A DNA stretch of 8,074 nucleotides from Anaerolineales bacterium (GTDB lineage Bacteria; Chloroflexota; Anaerolineae; Anaerolineales; UBA4823), in the NCBI GenBank assembly GCA_026415275.1, contig JAOAHK010000092.1, positions 1 to 8,074 of the forward strand. The letters are read 5' to 3'. A program made the translations under genes and the position numbers. The stretch's first letter is position 1. Each line of letters opens with the position of its first letter. Below the pieces are notes generated by a model that ran no database searches, was not told the DNA's origin, and saw only the letters and a list, made by a program, of their open reading frames with translations. Of the stretch, positions 1 through 5,723 are shown piece after piece.

Positions 1-16
1 TGTGTATAAGAGACAG
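1..16 (+). other. Tn5 mosaic-end (tagmentation adapter) remnant, left end
   Basis: Reads TGTGTATAAGAGACAG, which is the last 16 of the 19 bases of the hyperactive Tn5 mosaic end used in Nextera-type libraries. The inverted full copy lies at the other end of the window. This is synthetic library sequence, not genome, and should be trimmed. The recombinase gene beginning at base 17 is therefore cut artificially. Confidence 0.97.
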
Positions 17-208
17 GCCCTGTTCGCTTTCCAGCCAATGGATAAAGCGACCCAAGAGGACTTGGTAATTGCGTAGAGTTTGCGGGGTACATTGCTTAGC
101 TTGACGGGAGAGGATGAAATCCGACCAAGCGTCCAAGAGAGGGATGGAGGCAATCTTAAAATAATTAGATTTGAGAGCTAATGGTCGCGAGGGGGTTATT
201 TCGTTCAT
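17..208 (-). CDS. Tyrosine recombinase/integrase, N-terminal fragment (3' end cut by adapter)
   Basis: Not in the list of long ORFs because it runs off the window. The minus strand reads 64 codons without a stop from ATG at 208-206, starting MNEITPSRPLALKSNYFKI. Residues about 23-64 read ...LLDAWSDFILSRQ..TPQTLRNYQVLLGRFIHWLE.., the typical pattern of the SAM-like core-binding domain of phage-type integrases and XerC/D relatives (amphipathic helix, then T-x-x-x-Y-x-x-x-L-x-x-F-x-x-W). The catalytic domain (R...H-x-x-R...Y) would lie beyond the window, so activity cannot be judged. An AGGAG Shine-Dalgarno sits 5 nt before the ATG, which supports the start. The gene lies just downstream of a truncated tRNA-Arg on the same strand, a classic place for an integrase of an element inserted in a tRNA gene. 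A XerC/D-like housekeeping or transposon-type recombinase is the main alternative. Confidence 0.72.
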
Positions 209-242
209 AGGTACTCCTATATTTTGTGATTTTCGAGTACCT
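209..242 (-). promoter_or_regulatory. Perfect 8-bp hairpin in the leader of the recombinase gene, overlapping its ribosome binding site
   Basis: On the minus strand AGGTACTC (242-235) and GAGTACCT (216-209) are exact reverse complements separated by 18 nt, and the ATG follows directly at 208. The GAG of the second arm is part of the AGGAG Shine-Dalgarno, so a folded leader would mask the ribosome binding site. The first arm starts 7 nt after the predicted -10 box, where transcription would begin, so the hairpin would fill the whole leader. An alternative role is as an inverted binding site for the recombinase or a repressor. An 8-bp inverted repeat alone is expected a few times by chance in 8 kb; the placement is what makes it notable. 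Confidence 0.5.
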
Positions 243-249
243 AAGCCGT

Positions 250-278
250 ATTATAGCCATATATGGCGGTATCTTTAA
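250..278 (-). promoter_or_regulatory. Sigma70-type promoter for the recombinase, with palindromic spacer
   Basis: On the minus strand TTAAAG (278-273) is followed by exactly 17 bp and then a consensus TATAAT (255-250). The predicted start is about base 242. The -35 is weak (3 of 6 bases). The spacer ends in GCCATATATGGC (267-256), a perfect 12-bp palindrome placed where a repressor would block RNA polymerase, so it is a candidate operator. The -35 box begins two bases after the last tRNA-like base, so this promoter appears to belong to the inserted side of the junction. Confidence 0.55.
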
Positions 279-280
279 GG

Positions 281-337
281 CGAACCCACAACCGTTAGCT
301 TAGAAGGCTACTGCTCTGTCCATTGAGCTACTGGGGC
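281..337 (-). tRNA. tRNA-Arg(TCT), 3'-truncated at the T loop
   Basis: Read on the minus strand from 337: acceptor 5' strand GCCCCAG, TA, D arm GCTC-AATGGACA-GAGC, A, anticodon arm GTAGC-CTTCTAA-GCTAA (anticodon TCT; four of five stem pairs form, with a G/A opposition at the outermost one), variable CGGTT, T-stem 5' strand GTGGG and T loop TTCG. After base 281 the match ends: the expected CCCAC and CTGGGGC strands that should close the T and acceptor stems are absent down to 209. As it stands the product could not fold into a tRNA. The gene starts one base after the stop codon of the 145-aa gene and would be co-transcribed with it. The break in the T loop next to a recombinase gene suggests an integration junction. 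An assembly chimera is the main alternative, since the contig also retains adapters. Confidence 0.75.
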
Positions 338-338
338 G

Positions 339-776
339 TTATGTCTCCACAACCGGACGCAGACCGCGATAGACTCGGCTGCCGGATAGCACACTTAGAA
401 TGGTTTGAGCAGGTTTTCCCAACCGCTCGCTCAATTCTAGCGGGGTCAGCGGTGTGTTACCATTCGCCAGAAACACACGAAAGATCAAATCCACCAGAGG
501 AACACCAGGCGCCAAAAATTCGGGTTGCTTGGCACAATGTTCAATCACGACATGCTGCAAACCATTCACTGGTTGAACTTCAGCGGTTTGTGGATCAACC
601 CAATCAATAAACTGCTCCCCCAATCCTTCGCCAAAGAGTTTCTGGTTATCCGCCCATAAGATATTGTAAAGGTAGACGTGCCAATCGCGATCGTTCTGCC
701 GCCACCATTCATAGTCAATATGAAAGCGAGTATGAAGGGTTGGTTTCGAAATTAATGGACGTTTTAGATCAGCCAA
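339..776 (-). CDS. Uncharacterised 145-aa protein with C-terminal winged-helix-like segment
   Basis: I do not recognise a named family. The start is TTG at 776-774, supported by a strong AAGGAGG four bases upstream; there is no internal Met to use instead. Residues about 12-45 are rich in Trp, Tyr and His (TRFHIDYEWWRQNDRDWH...), giving a conserved-looking aromatic core. Residues about 92-143 (VDLIFRVFLANGNTPLTPLELSERLGK...) read like a winged helix-turn-helix, with a helix, a T-P-L-x-x-x-E-L turn and a basic wing ending RVYRGLRPV. No signal peptide or membrane segment is visible. The gene follows the large 526-aa gene by 20 bp and ends one base before the tRNA, so the three form one transcription unit. 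The pair probably works together, perhaps on DNA, but this is inference from fold-like patterns. Confidence 0.75.
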   Translation of the reverse strand: MADLKRPLISKPTLHTRFHIDYEWWRQNDRDWHVYLYNILWADNQKLFGEGLGEQFIDWVDPQTAEVQPVNGLQHVVIEHCAKQPEFLAPGVPLVDLIFRVFLANGNTPLTPLELSERLGKPAQTILSVLSGSRVYRGLRPVVET

Positions 777-796
777 TTTTCCTCCTTGCGAAATGA

Positions 797-2377
797 TTAT
801 TCGTCATTTTCTGTGTACCGATAATGCTGATCGCCAACGTGTACAAACCACGGACGGGAATTTATCAAAGAAAGGATGGGTCCTGGCGGACAACGACGCA
901 CAAGATTGACGGCTGCGTACAGTTCGCTGGCATGAGCAAGCCCTTGCTGATTCAGCTTAGCCAACTCGCGAAACATACTAACAACCGTCTTTTCAAATGG
1001 AATACGTTCTTTGATCACCTTGTCCCATGCGTGATCGACACCCTCAACATCGGGAACAACAATTGCCATTCGCTCATCAAACTGGGTAGTCACGTTGTGC
1101 TTCAACGTCGCAAACACAATCCCACCGTCAGAACCTACCAGAACTGTACGCACATATTCCCGCCCTGGGCGACGCGCCAACCGAGTGAGGATGACTTCTC
1201 CTGCCTTCTTGCTGCGTTGCACCTTTATATAACTTCCTGGAATCAATCCTCGCTTCTCATACCATTCCTTGAGTCCATAGACATACCCATGTGTGCGTAC
1301 CACCCAAGCCGGAAAACGTTCGTTGGTCTCTCCATCTACGATGGTGAAACGAATGCGTGGTGCCTCATATGCTGTGGGAAAGAGAAGTCGAGTTTGAGCT
1401 GATAGCGGTAAGGTGCCTTCCCTCCAATGTGGATAAATCAAACAAATCTGCGCTTCATCTACTTTGGTTAGCCGTTCAGGAGGCGGCGACAATTCATCCT
1501 GCAAACTCGCTTCTAAACGAAGCATTTCATCCGTAAAAAGTGAACGATCTTCTTCAATCGGATGATATTTTAGGTGCAGAGGTGGTTCTAGAACCGCTGC
1601 CGGCTCTAAGCGTTTGAGAAACCACAGAACTTCGCCTGCAGCTCCAACTTCATCGAAACGATCGTCTTCTTGCAGAGCATAATCCATCGAAAATTCAAGC
1701 AATTTTGGATTGACATTGCTCTGCAATTCAATTTGTTCTAACAGCTTAATCGTTGGCAGTGGACCCCCACCAGACATATCCAAAACCGCTTCCGCTAGAT
1801 TGAGGTGCCCAGCGTTGATGTCCACTAAAAGCGCGCGGGGGAACCATCGCCCAGCAATCTGAACAAAATCAGAATGGGCGCGCAAACCTTCTTCTAACCG
1901 CCGGCTGAGAAGGTCTCCATACGTTTCGAGTATGGCTTGCTTATCAAATTTGTCGTCTTCCGCTTCAACTTCAGGTGGCTTATTTAGGACATGGTTTTCT
2001 AAGCCAGCCGCAAATTCGCGCGTCTCACCCTGGCTGAATTGTACCCGAATGACTTCAAAGGGACCTAAATCGGGATTGCGTCCAGGACGGACATGGATAA
2101 CCTTTCCCTTCCGCCATCCCAAGTGGGGAAAAACCAATTCTTGCCCTTCATGGTATTGTCCCTTAGGGAGGTAAGGATCACACCCCTGACTGCGCTCCAA
2201 ATCTCGAGCAATCTTTCCTTGACGAATGCGCTCATCCAACAACACGGATAGGAGCTCTGCTGTGGTTAAGGGCGTTTCGTTCTCTAATAAATAATTATAC
2301 AAATACTCAATGTCCTGATCGCGCAGTTCAAAGAACTCCCAATAATCCTCTTGTAGGGTAGTCGACGCAATAACCAT
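797..2377 (-). CDS. Uncharacterised large protein (about 526 aa), possible multi-winged-helix nucleic-acid-binding protein
   Basis: No named family recognised. An in-frame TTG at 2383 would add two residues. I prefer ATG at 2377 because AAGG lies 10 nt before it but only 4 nt before the TTG. Segments in order: about 24-55, a helix-turn-helix-like stretch (DIEYLYNYLLENETPLTTAELL) resembling HARE/RpoE-delta type winged helices; about 75-130, a beta-rich stretch (G-x-x-L-V-F-P-x-L-G-W-R-x-G-K-V...V-x-F-x-x-G-x-x-R-x-F) like SH3/Tudor or KOW-type folds; about 155-258, a second helical region ending DDRFDEVGAAGEVLWFL, again wing-like; about 340-400, a strand-rich region (RFPAWVVR..GYVYGLKEWY...LIPGSYIKVQRS) faintly like a B3 pseudobarrel; about 465-522, a C-terminal winged-helix-like end. 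It has no signal peptide or membrane segment. It is first in an operon with the 145-aa gene and is divergent from the DUF2007 gene. The fold assignments are pattern-based and low confidence; the ORF itself is secure. Confidence 0.8.
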   Translation of the reverse strand: MVIASTTLQEDYWEFFELRDQDIEYLYNYLLENETPLTTAELLSVLLDERIRQGKIARDLERSQGCDPYLPKGQYHEGQELVFPHLGWRKGKVIHVRPGRNPDLGPFEVIRVQFSQGETREFAAGLENHVLNKPPEVEAEDDKFDKQAILETYGDLLSRRLEEGLRAHSDFVQIAGRWFPRALLVDINAGHLNLAEAVLDMSGGGPLPTIKLLEQIELQSNVNPKLLEFSMDYALQEDDRFDEVGAAGEVLWFLKRLEPAAVLEPPLHLKYHPIEEDRSLFTDEMLRLEASLQDELSPPPERLTKVDEAQICLIYPHWREGTLPLSAQTRLLFPTAYEAPRIRFTIVDGETNERFPAWVVRTHGYVYGLKEWYEKRGLIPGSYIKVQRSKKAGEVILTRLARRPGREYVRTVLVGSDGGIVFATLKHNVTTQFDERMAIVVPDVEGVDHAWDKVIKERIPFEKTVVSMFRELAKLNQQGLAHASELYAAVNLVRRCPPGPILSLINSRPWFVHVGDQHYRYTENDE

Positions 2378-2383
2378 CTCCAA

Positions 2384-2446
2384 CTTGCCTTATCTATGTC
2401 TCAAAATTGTATTTCAATTTTCCCAAAAATTAATTATACTCTATCC
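2384..2446. promoter_or_regulatory. AT-rich divergent intergenic region with -10-like boxes on both strands
   Basis: This short AT-rich gap must hold the promoters of both flanking genes. On the plus strand TATACT (2435-2440) lies only six bases before the ATG at 2447, so a start there would give a leaderless or nearly leaderless mRNA for the DUF2007 gene, and no Shine-Dalgarno is visible before that ATG. On the minus strand TATAAT (2438-2433) overlaps it and TACAAT lies nearer the large gene. No good -35 box is visible for any of them. Confidence 0.35.
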
Positions 2447-2788
2447 ATGAGTCAATCTTTCCGCTTTCCCAATTTTTTTAAAAAACTCTTACATCCATCG
2501 CAAGGGGTCGTGCTTTATCGTTCAAATAATCCGATTCTGTGCAATTTTATTCTCGAGATTCTGCAAGAGAATCATATCCCTGCTTATCTCTCTCAAGAAG
2601 CAGTTGGGCAACACATCTATCCAGTCAATATAGGAAAGCTTTCTGAAATGGAGATCATCGTCACTCAAAAAGATTATTCCCAAGCAAAAGAACTCCTTGA
2701 CTCCCTATTACTTGAGTTGGAGTCGAACGAGAGAGAACAACCCGAACATGAAGATGATGAATTCCCCCTAAATCAAGGGAATGCTTGA
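2447..2788 (+). CDS. DUF2007-type small protein (putative signal-transducing family)
   Basis: The 113-residue product has a compact alpha/beta domain at about 19-90: GVVLYRSNNPILCNFILEIL, then IPAYLSQEAVG, then a strand MEIIVTQKDYSQAKELL. The order (strand, helix that picks an N or A after the first turn, short strand with the I-P-A-Y motif, then I-x-V-x-x-x-D-Y-x-x-A-x-x-L-L) is the usual DUF2007 pattern. That family is ferredoxin-like in fold and poorly understood. The tail after about 93 is acidic and probably disordered. An upstream ATG at 2396 would add 17 residues unlike the family; I prefer 2447, which sits just after a -10-like box. No transmembrane segment. The 3' end overlaps the convergent M23 peptidase gene by 16 bp. 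Biological role unknown. Confidence 0.8.
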   Translation: MSQSFRFPNFFKKLLHPSQGVVLYRSNNPILCNFILEILQENHIPAYLSQEAVGQHIYPVNIGKLSEMEIIVTQKDYSQAKELLDSLLLELESNEREQPEHEDDEFPLNQGNA

Positions 2789-4188
2789 GTGAGCCAATCA
2801 AGCGGATCGACCTGCACTCCATTAACCCATACCTCAAAATGGAGATGGGGGCCCTGAGACCGCCCAGTGGCTCCCACTAAACCGATGACCTGTCCAGCTT
2901 GGACGCGGTCTCCAACCTGAACATAAACTTCCTTTTGATGATAATAACCTGTGTAAACCCCCCAGCCATGGTCAATCATGGTTGCATTACCGCGCACAGT
3001 CAGCGGCCCGGCGAAGACCACCACACCATCTGCGGGAGCATAAATTTCTACCCCTTCTTTGCCAACAATATCCAAACCAGTGTGAAAATAATCGTACGTT
3101 CCGCCATTATAGGAACGGCGATTGCCAAAGCGCGAAGACCAACAATCTCCTGAGCTAAGACAATAATCCTTAGAAAGGGGAGAAGGAAAGACAAACTCAC
3201 CTTGCCAGTATTTTTGGGGTGTGAAGGTCTGAGCATAAGATGCCCAGAGTTCATTTTCTGGTTCAGTCACTGCTGGGTCAATCGTCTCTGGATCAACCGT
3301 GAGGGGATTGTCATATGGATAATCTACCTTACCCACATTGACCATCTGAGATAAAGCATATTGCACCGTTCCACCCGAGAGAAGATAAATTTCCAGCGGA
3401 TACAAGCCAGGATCAGCCATAGCATGGACGCCAAGCAGAACAACATATGTTTCTGGCGCTTCTTCTATCAATGGAATATCTCGCCCCATAAAACTTACTT
3501 GCAAGTTCATTGCCGCTTTGCCCTGGAGTCGTACCACCGCAGTCTTCCCCTGCAAAAAGCGGGTTGGAGACAGCTTGATCTCAGCAAAAGGGCAAACAAG
3601 GTTCTTTATTGTTTCACCGTGAGTTTCAGCCAGCCCAAGATACGGCTCACCGGGTAGCAATTGAATGGTTTGGGTAAGCTGATTTTGCGCAGCGATCTGC
3701 CAAGGATTGGTTTGCATTAGAATAGAAACTTCTAACGGTGTCATCTCCTCAGGCATAGAAAAACAGGGCAGGGGAACAGTGGCAATTTGCTCCTCAGGCA
3801 AAACCAACGGAGCCCCGGCGTAGAGTTCATTTGGGGAAATAATATGGTTGAAGCGGATTATTTGCTCAACCGAAATTTGATACTTGCGGCTGATCCATTG
3901 AATGCTTTCACCGTACGTTAAGGGTAAGCTCGTTAATCGGCCACGATACCCCTCAATCGCAGGGATCGTCAATTCCATCCCAACCACCAATTGATTGGGA
4001 TTTTGAAGATTGTTCACAGCAGCCAATTCCGTCACTGAAACCCGAAACCGCTGGGCTATACTCCATAAGGAGTCACCTGCCTGAACAAGATACGTAGCTG
4101 TATCCGTATCGCTCTGAGCTTGTACCGCCCACAGGGGAAATAGCAAAACGATCAAAAGCAGAAATCCACGCATCAATTTCCACAACAT
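2773..4188 (-). CDS. Secreted LysM-LysM-M23 peptidase (cell-wall metallopeptidase)
   Basis: A 471-residue extracellular or periplasmic protein likely to cut or remodel peptidoglycan. Residues 1-24 form a signal peptide (K-x-x-R then LLLIVLLFPLWA, cleavage near VQA-QS). LysM 1 at about 31-75 (YLVQAGDSLWSIAQRF...NPNQLVVGMELTIP) and LysM 2 at about 86-131 (LPLTYGESIQWISRKY...LVLP) bind glycan. Residues about 140-285 form a beta-rich linker domain I do not recognise. The M23 (lysostaphin/gametolysin-type) domain fills about 330-465 and keeps its zinc and catalytic residues: H369 and D373 (F-H-T-G-L-D), H417 (YYHQ), and H448 with H450 (HLHFEV). It should therefore be active, unlike degenerate EnvC/NlpD-type relatives. 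ATG at 4188 follows the DUF192 stop by 11 bp with AGG overlapping that stop, so it is the last gene of a three-gene operon. Endopeptidase bond specificity cannot be read from sequence. Confidence 0.93.
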   Translation of the reverse strand: MLWKLMRGFLLLIVLLFPLWAVQAQSDTDTATYLVQAGDSLWSIAQRFRVSVTELAAVNNLQNPNQLVVGMELTIPAIEGYRGRLTSLPLTYGESIQWISRKYQISVEQIIRFNHIISPNELYAGAPLVLPEEQIATVPLPCFSMPEEMTPLEVSILMQTNPWQIAAQNQLTQTIQLLPGEPYLGLAETHGETIKNLVCPFAEIKLSPTRFLQGKTAVVRLQGKAAMNLQVSFMGRDIPLIEEAPETYVVLLGVHAMADPGLYPLEIYLLSGGTVQYALSQMVNVGKVDYPYDNPLTVDPETIDPAVTEPENELWASYAQTFTPQKYWQGEFVFPSPLSKDYCLSSGDCWSSRFGNRRSYNGGTYDYFHTGLDIVGKEGVEIYAPADGVVVFAGPLTVRGNATMIDHGWGVYTGYYHQKEVYVQVGDRVQAGQVIGLVGATGRSQGPHLHFEVWVNGVQVDPLDWLTQAFP

Positions 4189-4199
4189 ATCCCGAGTAC

Positions 4200-4577
4200 C
4201 TATTTTTCAAGAAAGTCCAAGGTTAACCCAATCGGAAAATCCTTCAGCCGTTGTGGATGACATTCAATCACATATTGGGCTTCCTTCTGGGGGATCAGCG
4301 CAATTTGCCATGGATGCGCAATGCGTCTGTCAATAACAACTCGCTGGTCATCAAGCCAGATCGCCGCTAAGGGAAAAGGTACACCCAACATGTGAATTCC
4401 GCTATCCCAACGACTCGGCCGAGAATACCAAAACAATAATCCCCGATCGAAAGATGGCGGAGGAGAGAAAAGAAAGCCGCGCAAACGTGAGCTAAACGTA
4501 CCACAGACTTTCAGGAATAGAGGAGGATCAATGGGTTTCTGAGCTGATCTAACCTGCACCCACAAGCCATTTTTCAT
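4200..4577 (-). CDS. DUF192 family protein
   Basis: This 125-residue product fits the DUF192 pattern across about 22-122: a leading strand (LFLKVCGTF), S-R-L-R-G-F-L-F in place of the usual R-x-x-G-L-M-F-R, then GLLFWY, an H-M-L-G-V-P-F-P-L-A-A-I-W-L-D segment equal to the family's M-K-N-T-x-I-P-L-D-I-x-F-I-D, V-V-I-D-R-R, and AQYVIEC. The family's function is not established. Many members are exported, but no signal peptide is visible here, so this copy is probably cytoplasmic. No Shine-Dalgarno is visible at the ATG, which lies 5 bp after the receiver stop codon, so translation is probably coupled. The usual Met/Lys/Asn core is changed (HMLGVP), so this is a divergent member. Confidence 0.72.
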   Translation of the reverse strand: MKNGLWVQVRSAQKPIDPPLFLKVCGTFSSRLRGFLFSPPPSFDRGLLFWYSRPSRWDSGIHMLGVPFPLAAIWLDDQRVVIDRRIAHPWQIALIPQKEAQYVIECHPQRLKDFPIGLTLDFLEK

Positions 4578-4582
4578 CGGGT

Positions 4583-4975
4583 TTATGCTTCAACAGTCGT
4601 ATCGCTGCCAGTAAAAATCTTTGCAATGCTTTCTAAAAGCTCTTGCGGCGTAAAGGGTTTAGCAAGGTAGTCATCCACCTTGGCGATTTCCAATCCCAAC
4701 ACGCGGTCAATGTTCTGCGCTCGAGCAGTGATCACAATCACCGGCAAAGATTTTGTGCGTTCATCGGCGCGCAGTTGGTGATAAACATCCCAACCGTCCA
4801 TATCGGGCATCATCAAATCAAGCAAAACCAAATCTGGCTGCTCGGTTTGAATGATGCGCATCCCCTCCCTACCTCCATTGGCTCCAACCACTTCATACCC
4901 TTTACGGCCCAAGATTAGCCGCACGAGGTCGATCATCTCTGGCTCATCTTCGATATAAACGATCTTTTTCTTCAT
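4583..4975 (-). CDS. Stand-alone CheY-like response regulator receiver
   Basis: A 130-residue single-domain receiver with a full set of phosphotransfer residues: acidic E9, D10 and E11, phosphoacceptor D53 (VLLDLMMPDMDG), T83 (VIVITARA) and K106 followed by P107 (DDYLAKPF). No output domain follows, so it must signal by protein contact. The partner kinase is not in the window. It is the first gene of the operon with the DUF192 and M23 genes, suggesting, but not proving, that it relates to envelope state. Start ATG at 4975 is preceded by AGGA 10 nt upstream. The lysine run after the start (MKKKIVYIEDE) is typical of the family. The gene is divergent from efp. Confidence 0.95.
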   Translation of the reverse strand: MKKKIVYIEDEPEMIDLVRLILGRKGYEVVGANGGREGMRIIQTEQPDLVLLDLMMPDMDGWDVYHQLRADERTKSLPVIVITARAQNIDRVLGLEIAKVDDYLAKPFTPQELLESIAKIFTGSDTTVEA

Positions 4976-5012
4976 TTTTTTCTTTTCCTACTCGAAGCAT
5001 CGCTTCAGGGAT

Positions 5013-5021
5013 AGTTTACCA
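5013..5021 (-). promoter_or_regulatory. Extended -10 candidate for the receiver/DUF192/M23 operon
   Basis: On the minus strand TGGTAAACT (5021-5013) fits an extended -10 (TG-N-TAAACT), which would start transcription about 30 nt before the receiver ATG. No clear -35 lies upstream, so this is a weak prediction. Confidence 0.3.
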
Positions 5022-5053
5022 TATTCCTAAATACAATGAGAGCAACCGCACTC

Positions 5054-5082
5054 GGTAATAAGGGACATGTCCTAATAGTACC
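5054..5082. promoter_or_regulatory. Palindrome in the divergent receiver/efp intergenic region (operator candidate)
   Basis: GGACATGTCC (5063-5072) is a perfect 10-bp palindrome, flanked by GGTA (5054-5057) and TACC (5079-5082), which are also complementary but off-centre by one base. It lies 30 bp upstream of the efp -35 box and about 40 bp upstream of the receiver promoter candidate. A dimeric regulator could bind here. Palindromes of this length are expected by chance several times in 8 kb, so confidence is low. Confidence 0.25.
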
Positions 5083-5101
5083 CTTTACCGCCGATTGACT
5101 C

Positions 5102-5130
5102 TTGCCATGCCTATCAGGGTGGAATATAAT
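5102..5130 (+). promoter_or_regulatory. Sigma70-type promoter of efp
   Basis: TTGCCA (5102-5107), a 17-bp spacer and consensus TATAAT (5125-5130). Transcription would begin near 5137, leaving a leader of about 29 nt with AGAAAGG seven bases before the efp ATG. This is the best promoter in the window and would drive efp and the two genes overlapping it downstream. Confidence 0.75.
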
Positions 5131-5165
5131 CACGCAAAATTCTACACTTTTTAGAAAGGCGTTCT

Positions 5166-5723
5166 ATGATAGATGTTAATGACCTGCGCAAAGGTGTTAC
5201 TTTTGAGTTAGACGGCAATTTATACAAAGTGCTAGAATACGAACACCACAAACCCGGTCGGGGAAAAGCTACTATTCGCGTTAAAGCCCGCGACCTCCGC
5301 ACCGGTGCCACTCTTGAAAAAACATTCATCTCCGGTGATCGTGTACAAGATATTCGCTTGGACTATCACAATGTTCAATTCCTTTATTTTGATGGCAGCT
5401 TGTATCATTTCATGGATACAGATACCTATGATCAACCTGCTATTCCTGCAGAAGTAATCGGCGAGAACGCTGGCTACCTGAAAGAGGGACTTGAACTGAA
5501 ATTAACCTTTTACAATGGCGAACCGATTGATATTGAGTTACCCGTCACCGTAGATTTGGTCGTGACCGAAGCTGAGGTCGCCGTGCGTGGTGATACCGCA
5601 ACGGGTGTGACTAAACGGGTAACCACGGAGACCGGCTTGCAAGTTCAAGTGCCAAATTTTGTTGAAGTGGGCGATAGGATTCGAATTGACACCCGCAGCG
5701 GCGCTTATGTGACACGGGTATAA
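5166..5723 (+). CDS. efp: Elongation factor P (Arg-tip variant)
   Basis: Full-length EF-P of 185 residues, the usual size. EF-P binds the ribosome between the P and E sites and relieves stalling at polyproline stretches. Domain I (about 1-65) starts MIDVNDLRKGVTFELDGNLYKV; domains II and III run to the conserved end DTRSGAYVTRV. Other signatures are QFLYFDGSLYHFMDTDTYDQ and VRGDTATGVTKRVTTETGLQVQVP. The loop that reaches toward the peptidyl-tRNA reads H-K-P-G-R-G-K-A, so the tip residue that is Lys in E. coli and Bacillus EF-P is Arg32 here. The loop keeps the P-G-x-G frame of Lys-type proteins rather than the S-G-R-N of rhamnosylated Pseudomonas-type EF-P, and no EarP-like gene is in the window. 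ATG is supported by AGAAAGG and by the promoter just upstream. First gene of a coupled operon. Confidence 0.97.
   Translation: MIDVNDLRKGVTFELDGNLYKVLEYEHHKPGRGKATIRVKARDLRTGATLEKTFISGDRVQDIRLDYHNVQFLYFDGSLYHFMDTDTYDQPAIPAEVIGENAGYLKEGLELKLTFYNGEPIDIELPVTVDLVVTEAEVAVRGDTATGVTKRVTTETGLQVQVPNFVEVGDRIRIDTRSGAYVTRV

Noticed and set aside
281..337. Split or permuted tRNA, or tRNA with an intron in the T loop
   Set aside because: No 3' half is found on either side within the window, and T-loop introns are not known in bacteria; an integration junction or misassembly explains it more simply.
323..610. 95-codon plus-strand ORF
   Set aside because: It runs antisense through the tRNA fragment and the 145-aa gene, which has the strong ribosome binding site.
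824..1402. 192-codon plus-strand ORF
   Set aside because: It is antisense to the large minus-strand gene, has no ribosome binding site and shows no recognisable domain.
2773..2788. TCAAG/CTTGA inverted repeat as a two-way terminator
   Set aside because: Five-base stem with no following T run on either strand.
234..4202. Repeated 10-mer CGAGTACCTA at 234-243 and 4193-4202
   Set aside because: Dozens of 10-base coincidences are expected in a window this size; the second copy lies across a stop codon and shows no matching inverted arm.
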